In this document: in pieces, positions 36,598 through 46,055 of the stretch
How the letters are laid out: the number at the start of each line of letters is the position of its first letter
Numbering within the stretch: the first letter of the stretch is position 1
DNA from: Breznakibacter sp047600785
GTDB lineage: Bacteria > Bacteroidota > Bacteroidia > Bacteroidales > Marinilabiliaceae
DNA: 64,000 nucleotides
Reading direction: 5' to 3'
NCBI GenBank assembly: GCA_047600785.1
Contig: JASGKH010000001.1
Span: 434,001-498,000 of the forward strand
The notes under the pieces: generated by a model
Database searches by the model: none
What the model was told of the DNA's origin: nothing
What the model saw: the letters and a program-made list of their open reading frames with translations, nothing else
Translations under genes and position numbers: made by a program

Positions 36598-37221
36598 TCA
36601 TTTCCTTCCAAAATCGGCAGGTATCTCACCCCATATTTCGGTTTCCCATTTTAGTATTGCATTGGGGTAAGTATTGATTTTTAACCATTGTTCGGCCCTG
36701 TCTATCAAGTCGAAGAGAAGCTGGGTTTTTTCCGTTTCCCCAAGTTGGGTTTTGCAGTGCTTATTCCTTAGCCAAGCCAATGCAGTAACCGAATCGCTAT
36801 AGATGGGGATGTTCAGGTTGCGTCGCTTCAGTTCGGCTAAACCGTGCACCAATGCTAAAAATTCACCGATGTTGTTGGTCCCCAGTTCAAATTTCTGATG
36901 AAACCAGATCTCTTTGGTGCCCACATGTACGCCACGGTATTCCATCACGCCGGGATTTCCGCTACAGGCCGCATCGACCGAAAGACTTTCGATGATTGGG
37001 GTATTTCCTTTTGGGGCTGCTTTTTTTTTCGGCCCGTTTTTGCTCGCGTAAAAGTTGTTCGGCAAACCACTGGCGAGTGCTTGTTTGGCTTCGGTTATTG
37101 TTTTGTAGCCTTTATACTTTGCATTGGGAAAATTTTCCACCATAGCTTTGCATTCGGCCCAGGATGTGTAAATCCCGGGTTTTACCCCTGTCCATACCAC
37201 ATAGAATTTTTTCTCGGCCAT
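36598..37221 (-). CDS. Ribonuclease H with N-terminal viroplasmin (hybrid-binding) domain
   Basis: The 207-residue protein begins with the hybrid-binding/caulimovirus VI domain (KFYVVWTGVKPGIYTSWAEC to about residue 50), which grips RNA-DNA hybrids. After a lysine-rich linker comes an RNase H fold with the catalytic acids: Asp in SVDAACSG, Glu in IGEFLALVHG and Asp in IYSDSVTALAW, with the final acidic residue near the C-terminus. It removes RNA from hybrids during replication and repair. The bacterial form with this ending (WGEIPADFGRK) is common in Bacteroidota. It lies 39 bases downstream of marC, but a link in function is not evident. Confidence 0.92.
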   Translation of the reverse strand: MAEKKFYVVWTGVKPGIYTSWAECKAMVENFPNAKYKGYKTITEAKQALASGLPNNFYASKNGPKKKAAPKGNTPIIESLSVDAACSGNPGVMEYRGVHVGTKEIWFHQKFELGTNNIGEFLALVHGLAELKRRNLNIPIYSDSVTALAWLRNKHCKTQLGETEKTQLLFDLIDRAEQWLKINTYPNAILKWETEIWGEIPADFGRK

Positions 37222-37260
37222 TGTTTTGCTTTAAAGGGACTTGGTTCGTTAGCACCCGCT

Positions 37261-37851
37261 TTATTTTCCCAATAGTTGTGCCAGCATGATGCCGGCATTG
37301 TTAAAAAACAATTTTACGGCCATGGCCAACAGGATAATTCCGAAAAATTTTTTCAGCACGTAAATGCCATTGGCGCCAATGAGCTTTTCAATGACGTGGG
37401 TGAGCCTTAAAACGGTAAAAACAACTATCATGTTGAGCAATAGGGCAATGATGATATTGATGACTTGGAACTCAGCTCTTAATGAGAGCAACGTGGTAAA
37501 TGATCCCGCTCCCGCTATGAGAGGAAAGGCCAAAGGCACAATGGAAGCCCCGCCGGGCGAATCGTGTTTGAATATTTCCACACCCAAAATCATTTCTAAA
37601 GCCATGATCAACAACACCAACGAACCGGCAATGGCGAACGATGAAATGTCCACGCCAAACAAACTAAGAAGCCCTTCTCCGATGAACAGAAACGAGATTA
37701 ACAACACAAAGGATACGATAGACGCATGAAATGCGTTTATTTTCAGTCCTTTATTTTTCATGTTAATGATGATCGGTACCGATCCCAAAATATCGATAAC
37801 GGCAAATAACACAATAAACGCCGATAAGATTTCTACGATATGCAGTTCCAT
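37261..37851 (-). CDS. MarC family integral membrane protein
   Basis: The 196-residue protein has six hydrophobic segments and the MarC pattern: FAVIDILGSVPIIINM near the N-terminus, a central LEMILGVEIF, and SIVPLAFPLIAGAGSFTTL. The family was named for multiple antibiotic resistance but has no proven role in it; its transport function is undefined. It sits between an S46 peptidase gene (20 bases before it in the direction of transcription, from 37872) and the RNase H gene (39 bases after), so it may be part of that transcript. Confidence 0.92.
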   Translation of the reverse strand: MELHIVEILSAFIVLFAVIDILGSVPIIINMKNKGLKINAFHASIVSFVLLISFLFIGEGLLSLFGVDISSFAIAGSLVLLIMALEMILGVEIFKHDSPGGASIVPLAFPLIAGAGSFTTLLSLRAEFQVINIIIALLLNMIVVFTVLRLTHVIEKLIGANGIYVLKKFFGIILLAMAVKLFFNNAGIMLAQLLGK

Positions 37852-37871
37852 GGATATCAGAAGATTATATA

Positions 37872-40007
37872 TTACTCGATAGTCATTTCATTGATGAGAT
37901 GCGTAGCTTGTCCGATTTTTTCAATGGTCCAAAGTACGTAGCGAATGTCCACGCAGATGGTCCGTTGCCGGTTAGGAGCAAAGGCCAAATCACTGGTCAT
38001 AGCTTCCCAGTTGCCGTCAAATGCCAAGCCGACCAGCTGGCCCTGCCCGTTAATGACAGGGCTTCCGCTGTTTCCTCCGGTAATATCATTGGTGGTGATG
38101 AAGCAAGTTGTTAGTTGGCCGTTTGATGCATAACGCCCGAAATCGTGCTGAATCATAAGGTTGCTGGTCGATGTGGGAACGTCAAACTCTTTTACCGCAG
38201 GATCTATCTTTGCCAACACTCCGTCGGAGGTGGTAAAGTAGTCATAACTTACGCCGTCGCGTGGCACGTATGGTTCTACACGGCCATAGGTTATTCGCAT
38301 GGTTGAGTTGGCGTCGGGGTAGAATGATGAGTCGGGATAAAGTTTAACCAATGCTTCGTGCACTTGCCTTAGCGTCATATTCTGGAGCTCGTGAAGGGCA
38401 TCGGTAATCATCGATAGCTCATTGTACTGCTGGAACGACGATTGCAATAGTCTTATCATTTCATCTTTACGAAGTTTGCGTGATATCTTGCCGTCGACCA
38501 TTGTTTTAAGTTTGTCGGGATTGGTAAACAGCGTACGCGAATATATTTTATCTGCATATTTGCCCACATTGTCTTTATATGGTTTGGGGATGAAGCTGTA
38601 GGGTAGATTGTGTTCTGTTTGCTTTTTGTAAGCATACCCTATCAGGGCATTAAAGAGTTCTTTATCTACGGAGGCGTCGTAATCCTTGAAATGGGTATCG
38701 ATAAGCTTTATCAGGTCGGCACGTCGTGTGATGTAGCTACTATCGAGTGGATTGGCGTGTTTCAGTTCGAACAAGGCATTCATGTACTGCAATGCAAAAT
38801 ATGGTAGTTCCACGCCTTGTATCAGACTCTCTTCCATTAATTTGACGGTATAGACTATATTATCGAACTGCAATGCAAAATTGTTATACCTGTCGAGCGT
38901 TTTCATGGTTGATGTATCGCCCAGTTCGAGAAATTGTTTTCTCCATGCCTCTTCTTTGGTCGTTTGTGCGTCGATTAATCCCAGTTTGTCAATGCCTTGG
39001 TTTTGTCCGAATGCATACTTTTGGTAGTTGGCCGACTGGTCGTATTTTGCTGCGTATTGGATAGCCAACTGTGGAGATTGGGCCATGCGGGCTTTTAAAA
39101 TATTTTGCTTAATGGTGCGTACTTCGTCTACGATTGGATTTTGCGAATTACGTACCGATTGGATATCGGATGATGTGGAATACCGGTTGGTGGTCCCAGG
39201 ATAGCCTATCGCCATGACAAAATCGTTTTCCTGGATCCCTGAGATCGATACAGGTAAAAACTTTTTGGGTTTAAACGGCACGTTGTTGGGCGAATAGTCG
39301 GCCGGTTCACCGTCCGGGCCGCAATACACCCTGAAAATACTGAAATCCCCGGTATGGCGCGGCCACATCCAGTTATCCGTTTCGCCGCCAAAATTGCCGA
39401 TATGGTTGGGCGGTGTACCTACCAAACGAATGTCGCGATAAGTTTTAGTGAGGAAAAGCACAAAACGGGTGTCGTTAAAAAAACGGCCGATACGGGCTTC
39501 CAGTCCGGTCGAGTCGGAAGCGTCGGCCTCGAACACAGTGGTTAGGCTGTCCACCGCACGGATACGGGCCTTTTCGTTATTGGCCATTTTTAAAAACGGG
39601 TCGTACAGATGGCTGACTTCCATGGCCCGGATTAACAGCGTGGCTGTTTTTCCCGGATTCGATAATTCTTCGGATCTGCTTTTTGCCCAAAAACCGTTTT
39701 TAATATAGTCATTTTCAATGCTGCTGTGCGATTGGATATTATCGAACCCGCAATGGTGGTTGGTGAGCAACAGGCCTTCGTCGCTTACAAATTCACCGGT
39801 ACATCCTCCTCCGTCGAGCGATACCACGGCATCTTTCATCGATGGCAACGTTTGGCTGTAGACCTGCTCAAAAGAAATGGAAAGGCCCATTTGGTACATT
39901 TTTTCGATTTCTTTCGACTTGAGCCAGATGGGGAGCCACATGCCTTCATCGGCCAAAGCGTTCCACGATATAGCGACGAGCAAAAAGACGGTCAACGATT
40001 TTTTCAT
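37872..40007 (-). CDS. S46 family dipeptidyl-peptidase, DPP7-like (copy 1)
   Basis: S46 enzymes remove dipeptides from the N-termini of oligopeptides in the periplasm of asaccharolytic and proteolytic Bacteroidota. The start at 40007 gives a signal peptide (MKKSLTVFLLVAISWNALA); the 18 extra codons of the longer frame are rejected. The 711-residue protein has the chymotrypsin-fold elements: His in LLTNHHCG near residue 80 and Ser in GGNSGSPV near residue 635. The motif LAFDGNWE places Gly at the position that separates DPP7 (Gly, hydrophobic P1) from DPP11 (Arg, acidic P1), so a DPP7-like preference is inferred. A paralogue lies immediately upstream but behind its own terminator. Confidence 0.92.
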   Translation of the reverse strand: MKKSLTVFLLVAISWNALADEGMWLPIWLKSKEIEKMYQMGLSISFEQVYSQTLPSMKDAVVSLDGGGCTGEFVSDEGLLLTNHHCGFDNIQSHSSIENDYIKNGFWAKSRSEELSNPGKTATLLIRAMEVSHLYDPFLKMANNEKARIRAVDSLTTVFEADASDSTGLEARIGRFFNDTRFVLFLTKTYRDIRLVGTPPNHIGNFGGETDNWMWPRHTGDFSIFRVYCGPDGEPADYSPNNVPFKPKKFLPVSISGIQENDFVMAIGYPGTTNRYSTSSDIQSVRNSQNPIVDEVRTIKQNILKARMAQSPQLAIQYAAKYDQSANYQKYAFGQNQGIDKLGLIDAQTTKEEAWRKQFLELGDTSTMKTLDRYNNFALQFDNIVYTVKLMEESLIQGVELPYFALQYMNALFELKHANPLDSSYITRRADLIKLIDTHFKDYDASVDKELFNALIGYAYKKQTEHNLPYSFIPKPYKDNVGKYADKIYSRTLFTNPDKLKTMVDGKISRKLRKDEMIRLLQSSFQQYNELSMITDALHELQNMTLRQVHEALVKLYPDSSFYPDANSTMRITYGRVEPYVPRDGVSYDYFTTSDGVLAKIDPAVKEFDVPTSTSNLMIQHDFGRYASNGQLTTCFITTNDITGGNSGSPVINGQGQLVGLAFDGNWEAMTSDLAFAPNRQRTICVDIRYVLWTIEKIGQATHLINEMTIE

Positions 40008-40059
40008 AGCTGAAGCGGTTTGGGTGCAAAGGTAACGATTTAGGGACAGGCTAAAAAGC

Positions 40060-40093
40060 AAGGCCCGAAAGGTTTTTAATCCTATCGGGCCTT
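40060..40093 (-). terminator. Terminator between the two S46 peptidase genes
   Basis: AAGGCCCGA at 40060-40068 pairs with TCGGGCCTT at 40085-40093. On the minus strand the stem lies 24 bases after the stop of the upstream peptidase gene and is followed by GCTTTTT, a fair T-run. The two paralogues are therefore likely transcribed separately. Confidence 0.75.
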
Positions 40094-40116
40094 TAGCTCA
40101 ATAATTACGTATGGGA

Positions 40117-42270
40117 TTACTTCACGATAGTCATTTCATCGATCAGGTTTTGGGCCCCTGCAAATTTGTCGACAATGAATAATACGTAACGGATGTCGAC
40201 GTTGATGCATTTTTGCAATTCGGACTCAAAAGCCATGTCACCGCTCATAGCTTCCCAATTGCCATCGAAAGCCAGTCCGAAAAGTTCTCCGTTGGCATTG
40301 ATGACGGGGCTGCCACTGTTGCCTCCGGTAATGTCGTTGTCGGTGGTAAAGCACACATGAAGGGTGCCATCTGCGTCGGCGTACTGGCCGTAATCGGCGT
40401 TTTGGTATAATTCTTTGAGTTTAGCGGGTACCACAAATTCCCAGTTACTGGGATCTTCTTTCTCCATCACACCTTTCAGTGTGGTAAAATGTTTATAGAC
40501 CACTGCGTCTTTAGGTGAATAATTGCCAACTTTCCCATAGCTCAAGCGCATGGTAAAGTTAGCATCGGGATAAAAGGTTTTTTCGGGCTGCATTTGCATT
40601 AACCCTGCCTGGAAGAGTCTTACGTTGAGCTCGATGTCGTCATTGGCGGCATCCATTGCCAAACGCAGGCGATCCAGTAATGCCATCGTTTCCATGCCGG
40701 CTTCAAACGCGGGATCAATGGTTAGTACGTTTAGCGAAGGTTTGTTTAAGAATGCATTCAGTTTCTCTTCGGTCGAAAACACCGATTTGGCAAACACATA
40801 ATCGGCATACTTGGCATAGTTGTTTTTGAACTTTTTTTGAATGAAGCCCATAAAAGTTGGGTGCCACTGCTGATCTATTGAATTGGCGTAAAATTCAAGC
40901 AATGCGGCCATCACTTCTTTGTCGGCAGCTGCATCATAGTCTTTATAAAAGGCTTTGGCTGCCGCTTGTAATTTTTCTTTTGCTTTGGCAATATCATCGG
41001 TGTTGTTGCTGGCTAGGGCACTTTGCAGTTCTTTTGCCGAGGTTGCGAAATAGAACAGTTCGGTGCCACGTACCATACATTCTACGGCAAACGAATAAGC
41101 CAGCATGTAAGGGGCACGTTCGGCATAAGCCTTTTGAAGCGAGGGCAATACGCCGGCATATTTTTGTACGTCGGAACCGCCATTAGTCGTCCATTTTGCA
41201 AATTGGGCCTCAAGTTCACGTTTTTTTGCCGGTATGTTCAGATTGGTAAGGCCACGGTTCATGCCAATGCTGTTTTTCCAGTAGTTTGAACTTTGTGAAT
41301 ATTTCGCGGCATATTGGATGTTTACCTTTTCGCTGGCCTGCATGTGCCTGAGCCAAATATTTTGTTTGATCTCGCGGGGTTCAATGCGACTACGATTGGT
41401 GATGTTCATGCGTTCGTCAATACCAAACGAAGTCAAATAGCGATCGGTGCTTCCGGGAAAACCGATGGTCATGGCAAAATCGCCGATCTGGGTGCCTTTC
41501 AATGATACAGGTAGATGATGGGTTGGCTTGTAAGGGACGTTTTTTTCGGAATATAGTGCGGGCTTACCGTCGGGACCACAGTATATGCGAAACATACTAA
41601 AGTCCCCGGTATGGCGTGGCCACATCCAGTTATCGGTATCATGCCCGAATTTTCCGATGGATGAGGGAGGTGTTCCCACCAACCGGATGTCGTTAAACGT
41701 TTCGTAAACCACAAGGAAGTATTGGTTACCCCCAAAATACGATCTTACAATGGCGGTATAATGTGTGCCGTTGATAGCTTCTTTGGTCAATGCGGCTCCG
41801 TTGGCGTCAATTTTTTGCTTGCGCTCTTTTTCGGACATTTGCGGCGTGACGCCTTCGGTGATTTTATCGGTTACATCGTCCATGCGTTTAAGGAACGTCA
41901 TGGTTAGCCCAGGAGCAGGTAATTCTTCAGCCAACGATTTTGCCCAAAAACCGTCTTCCAAATAATTGTGTTCCACCGAACTCAGTGCCTGGATATTCGA
42001 GTAGCCGCAATGATGATTGGTAAGTACCAGGCCCTGGGCACTGATTACCTCAGATGTACAACCCCTCCCGAAAATAGCCACCGCATCTTTTAAACTGCTT
42101 TGGTTAATGCTGTAAATGTCTTCGGCTGTGAGTTTAAAACCCATTTCTTGCATTTTCCCAATATTGAGTTTTGCAATCAATGGGAGCAGCCACATACCCT
42201 CATCGGCTTTAGCGAGCTGACCAAAGCCGATGACAAAGGCCAAAATTAATCCGCTGAATCTTTTAATCAT
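40117..42270 (-). CDS. S46 family dipeptidyl-peptidase, DPP7-like (copy 2)
   Basis: The start at 42270 (MIKRFSGLILAFVIGFGQLA) supplies a signal peptide; 35 extra upstream codons are rejected. The 717-residue product parallels copy 1 throughout: an ADEGMWLLP mature start, His in LVLTNHHCGYSN, the NWMWPRHTGDFSMFR block, Ser in GGNSGSPV and the Gly-type LAFDGNWE motif, again pointing to DPP7-like hydrophobic P1 preference. Sequence differences spread along the length suggest an old duplication. The pair would let the cell recover dipeptides from periplasmic peptide breakdown. Divergent from the porin-like gene. Confidence 0.92.
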   Translation of the reverse strand: MIKRFSGLILAFVIGFGQLAKADEGMWLLPLIAKLNIGKMQEMGFKLTAEDIYSINQSSLKDAVAIFGRGCTSEVISAQGLVLTNHHCGYSNIQALSSVEHNYLEDGFWAKSLAEELPAPGLTMTFLKRMDDVTDKITEGVTPQMSEKERKQKIDANGAALTKEAINGTHYTAIVRSYFGGNQYFLVVYETFNDIRLVGTPPSSIGKFGHDTDNWMWPRHTGDFSMFRIYCGPDGKPALYSEKNVPYKPTHHLPVSLKGTQIGDFAMTIGFPGSTDRYLTSFGIDERMNITNRSRIEPREIKQNIWLRHMQASEKVNIQYAAKYSQSSNYWKNSIGMNRGLTNLNIPAKKRELEAQFAKWTTNGGSDVQKYAGVLPSLQKAYAERAPYMLAYSFAVECMVRGTELFYFATSAKELQSALASNNTDDIAKAKEKLQAAAKAFYKDYDAAADKEVMAALLEFYANSIDQQWHPTFMGFIQKKFKNNYAKYADYVFAKSVFSTEEKLNAFLNKPSLNVLTIDPAFEAGMETMALLDRLRLAMDAANDDIELNVRLFQAGLMQMQPEKTFYPDANFTMRLSYGKVGNYSPKDAVVYKHFTTLKGVMEKEDPSNWEFVVPAKLKELYQNADYGQYADADGTLHVCFTTDNDITGGNSGSPVINANGELFGLAFDGNWEAMSGDMAFESELQKCINVDIRYVLFIVDKFAGAQNLIDEMTIVK

Positions 42271-42413
42271 GGTTTTAAGTTGATCTGTTTTTTTTAGTGA
42301 AATCGCAAAAGTAATCGATTGGAATATTTTTATGAAATGGAAAACATCATTATATAAAAATAGTAGGTAGTACAAAGAACTTTATTACGAACATGAACCG
42401 GCATGTTTGACTA

Positions 42414-42444
42414 CTTGCTATTTCAAATATTATTATTTTCTTTG
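42414..42444 (+). promoter_or_regulatory. Candidate promoter of the porin-family gene
   Basis: CTTG at 42414-42417 and TTTCTTTG at 42437-42444 (one mismatch to TANNTTTG) are separated by 19 bases. The leader before the ATG at 42472 would be about 20 bases. Confidence 0.35.
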
Positions 42445-42471
42445 CGCTGTAAACTTTAAAAATTATTTACA

Positions 42472-43083
42472 ATGAAGAAATTTACTTTTCTTTTTATGTG
42501 GGCTGTTTTGGGTACGATTGTTTTTGCTCAACCTAAATTCGGCATTAAGGCTGGTCTAAACTTGTCGAACCTTAAAGGCGAAGACGAATCTATGGACGCT
42601 CGCGTAGCACCCTTATTTGGCGCTTTTGCTGAGTTTGGCATTTCAGATAAACTGGCCTTCCATCCGGAATTGGTTTATTCCATGGAAGGAGCGAAAGACA
42701 AATATTCGGAGGTTGAAGCAGGCTATGATTATAGTTCTGAAGAGACGATCAAACTGGGGTATTTAAATGTTCCCTTGTTGTTGAAGTATAAAATTGGGAG
42801 TGGCATTAGTGTTCTTGCCGGGCCTCAGGTTGGTTTTCTTTTGGATGCAAAAAGCAAATGGGAGCTGAGTGAAGATGGTGAGAACACTTCCGGAACCGAA
42901 GATATTAAAGAATATTTGAAAAGCACCAATTTTGGTTTAAGCTTTGGCGCTGGTTGGGAGTGTGAAAAAGGTATTGGTATTGATGCCCGTTACAATTTGG
43001 GATTGTCAAATATTTACGATGGAGAGGGCGATGGTGAAATGAAAACTAAAGGTTTTCAGATTGCTGTTTTCTATAAATTCTGA
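42472..43083 (+). CDS. Porin-family (PorT-like) outer membrane beta-barrel protein
   Basis: The 203-residue protein has a signal peptide (about residues 1-19, ending VFAQ) and an eight-stranded barrel pattern typical of OMP_b-brl_2 proteins: FGIKAGLNLSNL, FAEFGISDKLAFHPELVYS, YLNVPLLLKYKIGSG, and a C-terminal AVFYKF ending in Phe. Such proteins are abundant in Bacteroidota and mostly uncharacterised. Acidic extracellular loops are evident. The gene is followed by a strong terminator and appears monocistronic. Confidence 0.85.
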   Translation: MKKFTFLFMWAVLGTIVFAQPKFGIKAGLNLSNLKGEDESMDARVAPLFGAFAEFGISDKLAFHPELVYSMEGAKDKYSEVEAGYDYSSEETIKLGYLNVPLLLKYKIGSGISVLAGPQVGFLLDAKSKWELSEDGENTSGTEDIKEYLKSTNFGLSFGAGWECEKGIGIDARYNLGLSNIYDGEGDGEMKTKGFQIAVFYKF

Positions 43084-43106
43084 TTAGTTTGTTTTAGAAA
43101 ATAATC

Positions 43107-43136
43107 AAAAGCTGTCCCTCAGGGGCAGCTTTTTTT
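43107..43136 (+). terminator. Rho-independent terminator after the porin-family gene
   Basis: AAAGCTGTCCC and GGGGCAGCTTT form a stem with a TCA loop (one G-T pair) followed by a run of Ts. It lies about 25 bases past the stop codon. Confidence 0.85.
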
Positions 43137-43304
43137 ATTCCCGGAAAGGTATGGAAATGTTCTCAATTTGTGTTGATTTAAGGCTATCCCAGGATTAAAA
43201 AGGAACGGAAGCGAAGATATTGTTCGATTCGCTTTTCCATGTTTTCGCGGACAGCATGATTTAACAATTACTTTTTTTGGCATTTTGATTTACGTTGTTC
43301 TTGT

Positions 43305-43338
43305 TTTGTCCTTTATATTGGGCAATTGGTTATTTTTG
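43305..43338 (+). promoter_or_regulatory. Candidate promoter of the Ig-like lipoprotein operon
   Basis: TTTG at 43305-43308 and an exact TANNTTTG element, TATTTTTG at 43331-43338, are 22 bases apart. Transcription would start near 43345, just upstream of the TTG start at 43362, which supports that start. Confidence 0.5.
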
Positions 43339-43361
43339 CCTAATTCTTAAAAACGGTTGCA

Positions 43362-45164
43362 TTGAAAACCTTACGTTTGCTTGTCCGCATATTGGCTTTG
43401 CCACTGCTGGGTTTGGTTGCTTGCGCTAATCCAGGTACCCCGATGGGGGGGCCTAAGGATGAGAAGCCACCTGTTGTTAAAAGGTCTGTACCTGCTCAAA
43501 ATGCATTGGGATACAACAAAAAAGAAATCTCCATTGAATTTGATGAGTTGATACAGCTAAAGGATGTCAATCAAAAATTGGTGGTGTCGCCCCCGTTCAA
43601 CAAACAACCGTCAGCAGTGGCACGCGGTAACGAATTGGTGGTAGTAATGGATGAGGATTTGCAAGAAAACACCACTTACACTTTCGATTTTGCCGATGCA
43701 ATCACCGATAACAACGAAGGCAATGTGCTTCAAAATTTCCGTTTTTCGTTTTCTACAGGCCAGGTGGTCGATTCCTTGTCAATTTCGGGAACCCTTTTTC
43801 AGGCAACTGATTTAACTCCGGTAAGTAGTGCACTTGTATTTATCCATTCCAATTTGGCCGATACGGCATTGCAAACGTTGGTCCCCATTCGTTTGGCTAA
43901 GACCGATGACAAAGGACATTTTTCCATTCGTAATGTCAGCCCCGGCAAGTATAAACTTTATGCGTTGGAGGATGCGAACCGAAACTACAAGTACGATCAG
44001 CCGGGAGAGCGCATCGCTTGGCTCGATTCATTGGTGGTGCCTTCGTTCGAATACCGTGAGGCCATAGATTCCATTGCGCCCGATTCAACGGTAACTCGTA
44101 ACGTATTGGCTTATGTCCCAGATAGTCTGCGATTGTTCTTGTTCGCCGAAGACCAGCCAACGCAATACCGTACCGGTGATGCCCGAAAGGAAAGGGCACG
44201 CATTGATGTCACGTTTAAACGTCGCGCCGAAGAATTTTCCGTTCAGCCTATCGGCGAAGACGTTGGGCCGGGATGGGCATTGTGGGAACAATCTGTTGGA
44301 GGCGATAGCATTAGCGTTTGGTTGACCTCCAAAGAGCTTTATGAGAAAGATACACTTCGGTTTGCTATTAGTTATGCAATGCTGGATTCGCTAAAGAAGC
44401 CTTTCGTGAAGACCGACAGCCTATCGTTCTTTTTCTTCGAGGTTGGTGAAAAGAAGAGAAAGAAGGACAGCGACAAAGAGGAAAAGCCATCGCTTGCAGT
44501 GGGGGATCTAAAATCGACCATCGATTTTTTTAGTTCTTTGTCTTTTTCAATACCCACGGCTCCGGTGGAAATAAACAGGCAATCGATCAAAGTGTTTGAA
44601 CTGGTCGATTCGATAAAGAATGAAATCCCGTTTACGTTCGTCCACGATTCGTTGTATATCCGTCGTTTCAGTATAAATAGTGACTGGAAGGTAGGTACCG
44701 CTTATGAACTGAATATTGATTCGGCCGCATTTCGTGATGTGTATGGGATAGTGAATAAAAACATTACCCACAAGTTTTCTATCCGTAACCTCGACAGCTA
44801 CGGAACCGTATATGCCACCGTAACCGATCCGCAGCCCAATTGGTTGTTGCAGATGCTTGACGGCAAAGATCAGGTAGTACGCCAGGCATTAGTTCCGGCA
44901 AGGGGTAAGTTGGCATTCCGTTATTTGGTACCCGCCGAATATATGTTTCGAATAGTGGTCGACAAAAACGGCAATGGTGGTTGGGATACGGGGAATTTGG
45001 CGAAAGGAGTGCAGCCCGAAACATTATATTATTATCACGATAAAGTGGCGGTAAGGGCCAATTGGGAGCACGAAGTCGATTTCAACCCCCATGAGTTCGA
45101 TATTTATAAGTTTACCGAAAAATTCAGGAAGTCGCAAAAACAAACCAGCGGCGGACGTCGATAA
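43362..45164 (+). CDS. Ig-like (Big_5) domain lipoprotein
   Basis: Translation probably begins at a TTG at 43362. The next in-frame ATG lies beyond the lipobox, and only the TTG start supplies the signal MKTLRLLVRILALPLLGLVA before Cys21. The 600-residue product has an Ig-like Big_5 domain (about residues 35-130: PPVVKRSVPAQNALGYNKKE, ENTTYTFDFADAI). A carboxypeptidase-regulatory-like fold follows (about 145-220: GHFSIRNVSPGKYKLYALED), then a long beta-rich C-terminal part. This lipoprotein type is widely conserved in Bacteroidota with unknown role. It is followed by a DUF3108 gene after 9 bases, so the two are cotranscribed. Confidence 0.82.
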   Translation: MKTLRLLVRILALPLLGLVACANPGTPMGGPKDEKPPVVKRSVPAQNALGYNKKEISIEFDELIQLKDVNQKLVVSPPFNKQPSAVARGNELVVVMDEDLQENTTYTFDFADAITDNNEGNVLQNFRFSFSTGQVVDSLSISGTLFQATDLTPVSSALVFIHSNLADTALQTLVPIRLAKTDDKGHFSIRNVSPGKYKLYALEDANRNYKYDQPGERIAWLDSLVVPSFEYREAIDSIAPDSTVTRNVLAYVPDSLRLFLFAEDQPTQYRTGDARKERARIDVTFKRRAEEFSVQPIGEDVGPGWALWEQSVGGDSISVWLTSKELYEKDTLRFAISYAMLDSLKKPFVKTDSLSFFFFEVGEKKRKKDSDKEEKPSLAVGDLKSTIDFFSSLSFSIPTAPVEINRQSIKVFELVDSIKNEIPFTFVHDSLYIRRFSINSDWKVGTAYELNIDSAAFRDVYGIVNKNITHKFSIRNLDSYGTVYATVTDPQPNWLLQMLDGKDQVVRQALVPARGKLAFRYLVPAEYMFRIVVDKNGNGGWDTGNLAKGVQPETLYYYHDKVAVRANWEHEVDFNPHEFDIYKFTEKFRKSQKQTSGGRR

Positions 45165-45173
45165 AATTCAGCC

Positions 45174-46001
45174 ATGCATAAACGGTGTTTGTTCATTGCC
45201 CTAATATTGGTGTTTGTTCAAGGGGGGCTAAAGCCCTATTTGTCCCATGCCCAATGTGTTGAATATAACTTTGCGTTCAAAGCGGGAGAACGGGTGAAAT
45301 ACCATGCTTACTATAACTGGCATTTTATATGGATGAACGCAGGTGAAGTGTTTTTTAACGTGGACAAAACCACCCATTACTCAAAGCCCGCTTATAAGTT
45401 CACTGCAATTGGGACAACCTATCGTGGGTACGATACATTTTTTAAAGTCCGTGATACGTTTGTGTCGGTGGTCGATACGGCAATGATAAAACCTTATCTT
45501 TTTCATCGTAAAACCAACGAAGGGAGCTATACGGCTTATGAAAGCTATCGGTTCGACTATGATAAGAAAAACATTGCCAGTTCAATAAGCAAAGAAAAGA
45601 CGCCGTATGTTAATTCCGTATTGCCGTTGAAAGATTGCACGCTCGACTTGTTATCGATGGTTTACAGTGCGCGTAACATTGACTTTTCCAAGTACCGCAT
45701 CAATGAAAAAATACCTATCCGAATGGTGGTCGATGGGGCTATTCACGATTTGTATATCCGTTATTTGGGGAAGGAACAGGTTGTTACGCGGGACAAACGG
45801 AAGTTCAATTGTTTGAAGTTTAAACCCTTGTTGATGGCAGGAACCATCTTTGAGGCAGGTGAGGATATGACCGTGTGGGTGACCGACGACATGAACCGAG
45901 TTCCGATTGTCGTAGAGGCCAAGATATTGATAGGTTCGGTCAAGGCCATGTTCGTTGACATCACAAATCCTCGTTATCCACTTGCTGCCGAGGTAAAATA
46001 A
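45174..46001 (+). CDS. DUF3108 domain-containing exported protein
   Basis: The 275-residue product has a signal peptide (about residues 1-26, ending LSHA) and a DUF3108-type beta-rich domain: FKAGERVKYHAYYNWHFIWM near the mature start, then AGEVFFNV, YRGYDTFFKVRDTFVS and a C-terminal EDMTVWVTDDMNRVPIVVEA. The family is periplasmic or outer membrane associated and its function is unknown. It lies 9 bases after the Ig-like lipoprotein gene and 54 bases before the CHAD gene, suggesting an operon of three. Confidence 0.88.
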   Translation: MHKRCLFIALILVFVQGGLKPYLSHAQCVEYNFAFKAGERVKYHAYYNWHFIWMNAGEVFFNVDKTTHYSKPAYKFTAIGTTYRGYDTFFKVRDTFVSVVDTAMIKPYLFHRKTNEGSYTAYESYRFDYDKKNIASSISKEKTPYVNSVLPLKDCTLDLLSMVYSARNIDFSKYRINEKIPIRMVVDGAIHDLYIRYLGKEQVVTRDKRKFNCLKFKPLLMAGTIFEAGEDMTVWVTDDMNRVPIVVEAKILIGSVKAMFVDITNPRYPLAAEVK

Positions 46002-46055
46002 CTTTTCCAAACAATATATGGACGTGATTGTTGCTTGTGAAAGTGATCAATCGTA

